Shown piece by piece: positions 57,754 to 64,000 of a stretch of 64,000 nucleotides of DNA. Each line of letters begins with the position of its first letter. The first letter of the stretch is position 1. Origin of the DNA: Deltaproteobacteria bacterium (GTDB lineage: Bacteria; Myxococcota_A; Polyangia; Nannocystales; Nannocystaceae); NCBI GenBank assembly GCA_003696955.1, contig RFGU01000015.1, forward strand, positions 1-64,000, in the 5' to 3' direction. Under the pieces are notes generated by a model that saw only the letters and a program-made list of their open reading frames with translations, searched no databases and was not told the origin of the DNA. A program made the translations under genes and the position numbers.

Positions 57754-58269
57754 GTGTCCGGCCCGTCCCCGAACGAACTCGACGCCCTGCGTCGCAGCCT
57801 CGACGTACGGATCCGTCGCGACGGTGCGATCACCATGAAGGGGGCGCCGGTGGTGCACCCGCGGATCCGTCAGGCCATCCTCGACGGGCTCGACGTTACG
57901 GACCGCGGCGACCTGTGCTTCCACTTCGGGGGCAAGTGGGCCTACGTCACCGCCGAGGACACCCCCCTGCGCGCGCGGCACGTGGGCGTCGTGGGCGGTC
58001 GGCTGCAGGCGGATCTCGACGACGGCCGGACGGTCGAGGTCGGTCCCGAGGCGCTGTGGGCCGACGCGGCCGGGCTGTGCCTCGCGGTGCCGTCGCAACG
58101 CTCCGGCCGGCGCCTTTCGGCACGCGTCACCAACACGGCCCTCGTGGATCTCGAACCCTACCTCGCCTGGGACGGAGAGGTGCCCACGTTCGTGGACGGC
58201 GGGCGGCGGCTACGGATCCCGAACGCGCCGCCACCTGCCTTCGCGGCGAACGAGCCGCACGGGGCGTGA
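57754..58269 (+). CDS. DUF1285-like protein
   Basis: The 171-aa product resembles DUF1285: SLDVRIRRDGAITMKGAPVV at the start, AYVTAEDTPLRARHVGV in the middle, SARVTNTALVDLEPYL near the end. No signal peptide. The last 60 bp overlap the convergent methyltransferase gene. Function of the family is unknown. Confidence 0.65.
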   Translation: MSGPSPNELDALRRSLDVRIRRDGAITMKGAPVVHPRIRQAILDGLDVTDRGDLCFHFGGKWAYVTAEDTPLRARHVGVVGGRLQADLDDGRTVEVGPEALWADAAGLCLAVPSQRSGRRLSARVTNTALVDLEPYLAWDGEVPTFVDGGRRLRIPNAPPPAFAANEPHGA

Positions 58270-59523
58270 CCACACCGAGCCGTCCGAGGCGAACACGCGC
58301 ACCTCGAGGTCGAGCCTGCGGGCCCTCCGGGCCGGGCGCACGGGGCCCAGGCGCCGCTCGAGGTCGCCCGTGGGCAGCGGCCGCATGGCGTGGGCCGATG
58401 CCACGAAGCATCCGTCTCGATCCACCGTCCCCACCGCCCAGCCACCGACCCGTTCGTCGGGCACCTCGCCGCCCGCGCCGTCACGCACCGTCTCGAGCCG
58501 GACGGACACGGCCCCTTCGGCTTCGTTGCACACCCGGACCCCGAGGGGCGCCGAGCGCACGCGCGGCACCGCGTTCCCGGGCACCTGCACCGTAAGGCCC
58601 GTCCGCTCCCGCGTGAGGATCCTGCGGCGCACGACGTCCACCGCGACGGGCGATGCGTCGATCCCGACGGCGCGACGGCCCATGCGTGCTGCCACGGCCA
58701 GCGTCGTTCCGGAACCGCAGAACGGGTCGAGGACCACGTCACCTTCGTTGGACGAAGCGCCTACGATCCGCGCCAGCAGGCTCTCGTTCTTCTGGGTGGC
58801 GTATCCCGTCTTCTCCCGGGACAGGCTCTTGATCTGGATGGAGTCGAGGCTGGCGGCCCCTTCGAGGGCCAGGTCCTCGGGCCCGGCGTTCCACACGTCA
58901 CCGACGGCCACGCCCGAGCGCCCCCCGCGTCCCCCACCCCGGCGCCGGTACCCGGGACGATGGGGCACGTAGACCTTGTGGAACGTAAAGCGCGTGGGAT
59001 GCTTCGTGTAGAAGAGGATCGTGTCGTGGTTTCGGACCCAGTTGCGTTGGGCCGCCTTGAAGCCCGAGATCCACCCGATCCGCCAGACGATCTCGCGCTG
59101 GAAGCATCGCGGCCCCAAGATCTCGTCGAGCAGCAGCTTGACCGGATGCACCGCGATGGGATCGACGTGAACGTAGAGGCTTCCGGTCGGCGCGAGGAGT
59201 TCGGCCACGAGCCGAAGACGCGGTTCGAGCATGGACAAAAGCCCCGCAACGCCCCCCTCGAAGCGGTCCTCGTAGGCCACGTACGCCCCATCGGCGGCGG
59301 CGAAGCGCCTGCCCGTGCCGAAGGGCGGGTCGAGGTAGACCAGGCCGACGCAACCCTTGTACTCGGGCACGAGCCCGGCCAGGGCCTCGAGGTTGTCGCC
59401 GTGGCACAGGCGGACGCACGATGCGTCCGGGCCGAAGCGCTCGACGGCCCGCCATTTCGGCCCCGCCTCGGGTGGCCGTAAGGCGGTGCGGCCCGGCCAG
59501 TCGATCCGGATCGGCGGCTCCAT
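58210..59523 (-). CDS. Beta-class DNA methyltransferase (N6-A or N4-C), orphan
   Basis: The 437-aa enzyme has motif IV VYLDPPFGTG (Asp65) before motif I DPFCGSGTTLAVAARMGRR (Asp266), the beta-class order. Target region and IVWRIGWISGFKAAQRNW lie between. About 140 residues follow the SAM domain and have no known match. DPPF is compatible with adenine-N6 or cytosine-N4 methylation. No restriction enzyme is nearby, so it looks like a solitary or regulatory methyltransferase. It starts 16 bp after the cytochrome c gene, with GGGGAGG upstream. Confidence 0.88.
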   Translation of the reverse strand: MEPPIRIDWPGRTALRPPEAGPKWRAVERFGPDASCVRLCHGDNLEALAGLVPEYKGCVGLVYLDPPFGTGRRFAAADGAYVAYEDRFEGGVAGLLSMLEPRLRLVAELLAPTGSLYVHVDPIAVHPVKLLLDEILGPRCFQREIVWRIGWISGFKAAQRNWVRNHDTILFYTKHPTRFTFHKVYVPHRPGYRRRGGGRGGRSGVAVGDVWNAGPEDLALEGAASLDSIQIKSLSREKTGYATQKNESLLARIVGASSNEGDVVLDPFCGSGTTLAVAARMGRRAVGIDASPVAVDVVRRRILTRERTGLTVQVPGNAVPRVRSAPLGVRVCNEAEGAVSVRLETVRDGAGGEVPDERVGGWAVGTVDRDGCFVASAHAMRPLPTGDLERRLGPVRPARRARRLDLEVRVFASDGSVWSRPVRLVRREGRWRRVRDP

Positions 59524-59539
59524 CGCCCGGCGCCTCCCC

Positions 59540-59914
59540 TCAGGGCGTCGCCGGCGCGAGCTCGCGCTCGGCATCGGGTTGAGCGGAGAGGCTTCGGACG
59601 TAGGCCACCAGGACCTCGAGGGCGGCATCGGTGAACTCGTTGCCGAAGGCCGGCATCCGCGGGGGCTTGCCCATGCGGATCACCATCTTGAGTTGATCGT
59701 TGCGAAGCTGCTCCATCACACGGGCGTCGGTCAGGTCGCGGACGCCTGGGACCTCGGGCACGCCTCGCCCGTCCGTGCCGTGGCATCGCGCGCAGTGCTG
59801 GAGAAAGAGCGTCTTGCCGTCGAGGGGACGCTCGGGCCCGGTGGGACTCGAGCACCCACCGGCAAGGACGAGGGCCAGGCTCGTCAGGGCGGTCCGCAGG
59901 ACGGTCGAGCGCAC
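59540..59914 (-). CDS. Monoheme cytochrome c lipoprotein
   Basis: The 124-aa product has a lipobox LAGGC, a heme site FLQHCARCHGTDGRG and a distal Met in PPRMPAFGNEFT, all expected for a class I cytochrome c. It would be anchored in the envelope and carry electrons. GTG 59914 gives the signal peptide. It sits in tandem before the DNA methyltransferase. Confidence 0.9.
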   Translation of the reverse strand: MRSTVLRTALTSLALVLAGGCSSPTGPERPLDGKTLFLQHCARCHGTDGRGVPEVPGVRDLTDARVMEQLRNDQLKMVIRMGKPPRMPAFGNEFTDAALEVLVAYVRSLSAQPDAERELAPATP

Positions 59915-59958
59915 GGGGCGAGACTTAGCACGATCGCCGACGGAGAGCGTCTTCGCGA

Positions 59959-60702
59959 TCAGCGGCCGGCCCCGTGGGCCGAACGCGGGCGCAAGGCCAC
60001 CCCCTCGGCGCCCGTGGCGGACCGCGTCGCGGAGGTCGGGGGCAGGGCCCCGGCGGTTCCGGTGCCGTCCGGCGCCACGTCCTCGAGGATCACGTTGCCC
60101 TCCTCGTCGACGAGTACGTCGGGCGGAGGGATGTACCGACCGTCGGCGGTGAGGATCCCAAGGCGCATGCCAAGACTGTCGTTGTAGACGTCCACGGCGC
60201 GGGCGTACCCCTTGCGCGCCCGGCCGAAGAAGACGCCGCTGGTCACCGAGAAGGCCAACGTGGCGAGGGCACTCGAGATCAGCACGGCACCGGGCCCGTT
60301 GACGTTGGAGAAGTCGAACCCCTCCCGCGCCGAGGCGGCCGTCGCCGCGATCGTCGCCGTGCCACCGATGAGCGCGAGCCCGAGGAAGAACCGTGCGACG
60401 AAGAGATCGCGCACGGGCAGTGCCTCCGACGCGAAACGATCCGACCGCAGCACGGCGTCGAGGGACTGCCAACTACGCTTCGTCGCTCCCTCGTCCTTGC
60501 CCTTCGTGTACCGGATCCCCTGGGGTTCGCGATGCACGTAGATCGTATTGTCCTCGAAGGCCCGTTGCCGATCCTCGCGCGACTCGAGCTTCTCGAGGGC
60601 CGCGTAGTCCGTGGGCGGAAGCTGCGGCGTGATCGTCATGCACCCCGAGCAGAAGGCCGCCGCGAAGGCGATGCCGGGCGCGTGGGGTGGGCGACGGGGC
60701 AC
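59959..60702 (-). CDS. Lipoprotein with internal membrane segments
   Basis: The 247-aa protein has a lipobox FCSGC, a charged region (LEKLESREDRQRAFEDNTIY), two hydrophobic segments (FFLGLALIGGTATIAATAAS and VLISSALATLAFSVTSGVFF) and a C-terminal region with a metal-like DVLVDEEGNVILEDV strand and a Gly/Thr tail. Family not recognised. GTG 60702 lies 6 nt after a TACCCT box, so it is likely transcribed on its own. Confidence 0.7.
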   Translation of the reverse strand: MPRRPPHAPGIAFAAAFCSGCMTITPQLPPTDYAALEKLESREDRQRAFEDNTIYVHREPQGIRYTKGKDEGATKRSWQSLDAVLRSDRFASEALPVRDLFVARFFLGLALIGGTATIAATAASAREGFDFSNVNGPGAVLISSALATLAFSVTSGVFFGRARKGYARAVDVYNDSLGMRLGILTADGRYIPPPDVLVDEEGNVILEDVAPDGTGTAGALPPTSATRSATGAEGVALRPRSAHGAGR

Positions 60703-60708
60703 GGAGCG

Positions 60709-60714
60709 AGGGTA
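60709..60714 (-). promoter_or_regulatory. -10 box TACCCT for the 60702 lipoprotein (leaderless)
   Basis: TACCCT on the minus strand ends 6 nt before GTG 60702. Confidence 0.5.
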
Positions 60715-60755
60715 CCGCAACACGCGCGGGGTTCTACGCTTCGCGTCGACCGGCC

Positions 60756-61919
60756 TTACAGGGAACGCCCGGCGCGTTCGGCCAGACGTGCGGGACGGGG
60801 ATCGAACGGCACGTGACGGCGCGCCCACGCGGCGATGCGGCGGGCCTCGACCACGTCCTTTCCGCGCCCCGTGGCGAGGTAAGCCCGGACCAGCACGAAG
60901 GCAGCGTCGGCGGCGAGTTCGGGCCGCAGACGGGCAGCACGATCGGCCTCGGCGAAAAAGCGCGGCGCAAGGGCGCCGAGGGCGCGGTGGGCATGTCCGC
61001 GCCGAAGGGCCCTGCGCGCCACGCCCACGGCCTGACCGAGGGTGACGGGCGCCTCCTCGATGCGCGCGACTTCGGCACCGACCCGGGCGAGCCCCACGAG
61101 ATCGCTGAGGTTGTGGGCGACCACCCGCTCCACCCCGTGGCGGGTCTCGGGCCCCGGAGCCTCGAGGTACGCGGCGTGAGCGGCTGGAACGCGAGCCCCG
61201 GCGAGATCGCCGGAGCGCCGGTGACCGAGCAGGTGTCGCTCGAGGGCCGACAGGTTGCGGCGGGGCACGTCGTACCGCAACAGGCGCCGGGCATGGGGGA
61301 GGACGTCGAGGTGGTCCATCTCGGGCGGCTCGGCCACCCCGAGACGACGGCATCGCCCCCGGAGCAGCGGCACGTCGAAGCGCAGCCCGTTGAACGTGAC
61401 CAGCAGCGCACCGCGCCCCGCCCGGGCCGCGAGGTACGCGACGACGGCTTCGAGCATGGCCGCCTCGTCCGACGGATCCCACAGGACGAACGTCGTCGCC
61501 TCGGCGAGGCCCTCTGCCCGTTCGAGGCACCCCACCACGAACGGCATGGCCCCCGGCACGTCGAGCCCGGTGGTCTCGAGATCGAGGTAGATGGCACGGT
61601 GCACGGGCCCGTCCACCAAGGGTTCGAGCGCGGCCGCAGGTGGCAACGGACCGAAGGAGGCGCACGTCCGGACTTCGACCCCCGCGGGCGTGGGCGCCGC
61701 CGCACCCGTCCCGCATGCTACGTCCCAATGAGCCCACCGCCCGTTCACCGGGGGGCGAGGCGCGACCCACGAGCGTTCGGATCCCGCTTCGCCCGACATC
61801 ACACCGTCCTGCGGCTCCGGCGACTCGACGTGCCCCGGCCCGTCGCCACGCGACACGGCGTCCGCACCGCCGGCCGGCGAGGTCGTAAACGCCGCAAGAC
61901 GGCTGGCGAATCCGGTCAC
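60756..61919 (-). CDS. mrfB: RNase H-like 3'-5' exonuclease, MrfB/YprB-like
   Basis: The 387-aa product has a DEDD-type exonuclease domain: YLDLETTGL (first acidic pair), LLVTFNGLRFDVPLLRGR, and VAHNLSDLVGLARV (HNxxD). The Bacillus YprB/MrfB family has this fold and is encoded with the helicase YprA/MrfA, as here. The N-terminal 90 residues are Pro/Gly-rich; the C-terminus is TPR-like. GTG 61919 overlaps the helicase stop (GTGA). Predicted role: trimming DNA during repair. Confidence 0.85.
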   Translation of the reverse strand: MTGFASRLAAFTTSPAGGADAVSRGDGPGHVESPEPQDGVMSGEAGSERSWVAPRPPVNGRWAHWDVACGTGAAAPTPAGVEVRTCASFGPLPPAAALEPLVDGPVHRAIYLDLETTGLDVPGAMPFVVGCLERAEGLAEATTFVLWDPSDEAAMLEAVVAYLAARAGRGALLVTFNGLRFDVPLLRGRCRRLGVAEPPEMDHLDVLPHARRLLRYDVPRRNLSALERHLLGHRRSGDLAGARVPAAHAAYLEAPGPETRHGVERVVAHNLSDLVGLARVGAEVARIEEAPVTLGQAVGVARRALRRGHAHRALGALAPRFFAEADRAARLRPELAADAAFVLVRAYLATGRGKDVVEARRIAAWARRHVPFDPRPARLAERAGRSL

Positions 61920-64000
61920 GGCGCGCTCGCTCCCGGCCCGAAGGCCTCGGCCACGAGACGGATCGTGCGAAGAACGTCGTCCTTCGAGGCTGCGGTATCG
62001 AGATGCTCCGGCACGGCGCCGACGCACCTCGAACACCCGGCCGTACAGCCGCATCCCGCAACCCAGGCTGCGGCCCGATCGAACACCGCGTCGAGCTGCG
62101 CGAGCGCCCCCTCGGCCAGGCCCGCCCCTCCCGGACGGCGGTCGTAGAGGAGCACGGCCGGCCGGGCCGAGGCGAGATGGCATGCATCCACCGACGGCCC
62201 GCGGAACGTACCGAGGGCCTCGGCCCATCCGCCCGCAGCCCCCGTCCCCGGATCGTCGAGCACCGCAAGGCCAAGATCCGACGGATCGCACATGCTGACG
62301 AAGGCTGCTGCGACCCGCATGGCCCGGGCCGCGCCGAACACGGCGACGATCCGCGCGTCGGCGTCGGGCAGTGCGACGGCGAGTCGCTCGGGCGCCATGG
62401 TCACGAGGGCGGCCGTCGTGTCGAAGGCGAGATCCGGCACGCGCACCGGACCGTAGCCCATGGTCTCGTGGGTGCGAAAACGGATCTTCTTGAAGCCCGG
62501 CACGCTGCGCACCACCTCGGCGAGCACGGCCACCGCTCGCGCGCCACCGCCGCCGCGACGCTCGGTCCCACGCTCGCCGAGGATCCGCGCGCGCAGCCGC
62601 GTGACGGCCTCGGTGTAGTAGTCCGCCTCGACCCGCCGCACGAACGCCTTGCGCGCGTCCCAGTCGAGTTCGAGCACCTCGTAGGTCGCGCCTTCGAGGG
62701 GGTAGATCGCCCCCTCGTGCAGGTAGAGGGGCGCGTCCTCGAAGTCCACCCGTGCGAGCACGTGGCCCTCCCGCACGGTGCCGCCCTCGCGCTCGAGCAC
62801 GGCGAAGTCCTCCTCGAGGGGGCCGCGAAGATCCACGCGGTCGGCCGGGGAGACGCCGCCGACGTGGACGTAGACCGGCCCGCGGGACGACGGGCGGCAC
62901 ACCAGGGCCCCGGCCCCTGCGAGGTGGCGCGCCGCGGCGACGAGATCCTCGCCGTCGAAGCCGAGGGGCTCGGCACACGATGCGCCGAGGGGAGCCTCGA
63001 AGGCGGCGCACCGCAGGTGGGGAAGGACGACCCGCGGGTTGGCCGGGTCGAGCCGGGCCTGCTCCACGTCACCGTCCCAGAGCACGTTCGGATCGGCGGC
63101 CACGAAGCGGTCGAGGGGATCGGAGCCGAGCACCGTCACCACCAGGGCCCTTCGGCCCCGGCGCCCCGCCCTGCCCGCTCGCTGCCGGGTGGCCGCGACA
63201 CTGCCCGGATACCCCGACAGCACCACGGCATCGAGGCTGCCGATGTCGATCCCGAGTTCGAGGGCGCAGGTGGCAGCGACCACGTCCACGTCCCCGGCCC
63301 GCAACGCGCGCTCGATCTTGCGACGCAGCTCGGGCAGATAGCCGCCACGGTAGCCGCGGACGCGCCGGGCGGCCTCGGCCTCGGCTTCGGCCGAAGGCCG
63401 GCGAGTGCCGGAGATCCCGAAGGCCGCGTCCTCCCGTAGGTAGCGGGTGAGCAGCTCCACCCGCCGGCGGGTGCGACAGAAGACGAGGGTGCCGAGCCGG
63501 TGCCTGCGCAGCACGTCGGCCACGCGGCGGGTCACCTCCACGTGGTCTCGCCGCAATCCCACGACGGGATCGACCACCGTGCCCTGCACCACCAGGTGCG
63601 TTCGAGGTCCGGACGGCGAGCCGTCCTCGGCCTCCACCTCGACGGGGGCACCGAGCAGGGCGCTCGCGTGGGCGCCCGGATCGGCCATGGTGGCCGAGCA
63701 GAAGACGAAGCGCGGTGCCGCACCGTAGTGGGCGCACAGGCGACGCAGGCGCCTCAACACCCACGCGACGTGGCTGCCGAAGATGCCGCGATAGACGTGG
63801 GCCTCGTCGACCACCACGTAGGCGCAGGAAGCGAGGAACGCCGCCCACCGTTCGTGGTGGGGCAACACGGCACGGTGCAGCATGTCCGGGTTCGTCGCCA
63901 CCACGTGGGCCCTTCGTCGCGCCGCGCGTCGCTCCTCCGGGGGCGTGTCGCCGTCGTAGGTCGCGATGCCGGCGGCACCGGGTCGAACGTCGCCTACGAG
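61916..64000 (-). CDS. mrfA: DEAH-box helicase with DUF1998, MrfA/YprA-like, 5' truncated
   Basis: The frame stays open to the right edge, so motif I lies outside. The visible 694 residues have ATNPDMLH, motif II VVVDEAHVYRGIFGSH, motif III FCSATMADP, LVFCRTRRRVELL, CALELGIDIGSLDAVV and motif VI QRAGRAGRRG. A C-terminal DUF1998 domain has the four-Cys cluster CGCTAGCSRC and LLYDRRPGGAGLAEGA. This is the layout of YprA/MrfA, a helicase linked to mitomycin-C crosslink repair in Bacillus. The 3' end overlaps the exonuclease start. Confidence 0.9.
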   Translation of the reverse strand, partial: LVGDVRPGAAGIATYDGDTPPEERRAARRRAHVVATNPDMLHRAVLPHHERWAAFLASCAYVVVDEAHVYRGIFGSHVAWVLRRLRRLCAHYGAAPRFVFCSATMADPGAHASALLGAPVEVEAEDGSPSGPRTHLVVQGTVVDPVVGLRRDHVEVTRRVADVLRRHRLGTLVFCRTRRRVELLTRYLREDAAFGISGTRRPSAEAEAEAARRVRGYRGGYLPELRRKIERALRAGDVDVVAATCALELGIDIGSLDAVVLSGYPGSVAATRQRAGRAGRRGRRALVVTVLGSDPLDRFVAADPNVLWDGDVEQARLDPANPRVVLPHLRCAAFEAPLGASCAEPLGFDGEDLVAAARHLAGAGALVCRPSSRGPVYVHVGGVSPADRVDLRGPLEEDFAVLEREGGTVREGHVLARVDFEDAPLYLHEGAIYPLEGATYEVLELDWDARKAFVRRVEADYYTEAVTRLRARILGERGTERRGGGGARAVAVLAEVVRSVPGFKKIRFRTHETMGYGPVRVPDLAFDTTAALVTMAPERLAVALPDADARIVAVFGAARAMRVAAAFVSMCDPSDLGLAVLDDPGTGAAGGWAEALGTFRGPSVDACHLASARPAVLLYDRRPGGAGLAEGALAQLDAVFDRAAAWVAGCGCTAGCSRCVGAVPEHLDTAASKDDVLRTIRLVAEAFGPGASAP

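Noticed and set aside
58210-64000. A DISARM-like defence island (methyltransferase, DUF1998 helicase)
   Set aside because: The helicase and DUF1998 are on one protein coupled to a YprB-like exonuclease, no phospholipase D-type or SNF2 gene is present, and unrelated lipoprotein and cytochrome genes separate the methyltransferase.

Overview
The window is a very GC-rich, gene-dense piece of bacterial chromosome with about 55 protein genes and one tRNA. It has no rRNA operon, CRISPR array, insertion sequence or prophage. Several features point to Myxococcota, probably the Nannocystales side: many lipoproteins with Ser/Thr/Gly-rich linkers, three proteins ending in a MYXO-CTERM-like signal (Cys motif, hydrophobic helix, Arg cluster), a Hanks-type Ser/Thr kinase and many GTG starts. 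The assignment is an inference from these features, not from a database search.

Layout, left to right. 1-5000: a truncated FAD amine oxidase joined by ATGA to a polytopic membrane protein, tRNA-Ala(UGC), a lipoprotein, and a metzincin-like surface protein on the other strand. 5050-9370 (minus): a translationally coupled ABC transporter set (beta-barrel-like protein, ATPase, permease, small membrane protein) followed by a second barrel-like protein. 9440-16900: a DUF4159 protein plus a VWA membrane protein, two small XRE regulators, a lipoprotein alpha/beta hydrolase, and a DusC-like tRNA dihydrouridine synthase. 16900-28900 (mostly plus): a pentaheme surface cytochrome, motA-motB, a lipoprotein, a thioredoxin-like protein coupled to rsmB, a cation/Ca2+ exchanger, a K+ channel with an RCK-like domain (minus), and rpe-dapF.

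29000-36700: a large periplasmic lytic transglycosylase, a fatty-acid beta-oxidation pair (fadN-like and fadA), an AT-rich 24-bp palindrome and a Ser/Thr kinase. 36860-45610 (minus): a partial complex I operon, nuoE-F-J-K-L-M-N, with a recognisable promoter. 45700-50090: rpoH (minus), a zinc alcohol dehydrogenase, a GT-C-like membrane protein and a DUF2505 protein. 50080-57650: a Cys-rich lipoprotein, an OmpA/MYXO-CTERM protein, an unknown protein, panD, a DUF429 protein, a UPF0158 protein, a small coiled-coil protein and an acidic protein. 57750-64000: a DUF1285-like protein, then on the minus strand an orphan beta-class DNA methyltransferase, a cytochrome c lipoprotein, another lipoprotein, and an exonuclease/helicase pair resembling the MrfB/MrfA (YprB/YprA) DNA-repair system. 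The helicase runs off the right edge.

Two results stand out. First, fourteen genes have a TANNNT -10 box ending 5-10 nt before the start codon, which implies widespread leaderless transcription; this also settles several start codons. At 16883/16900 one symmetric TAGCATA element appears to serve two divergent leaderless genes whose start codons are 16 bp apart. Second, the MrfAB-like pair suggests a mitomycin-type DNA repair locus in this lineage.
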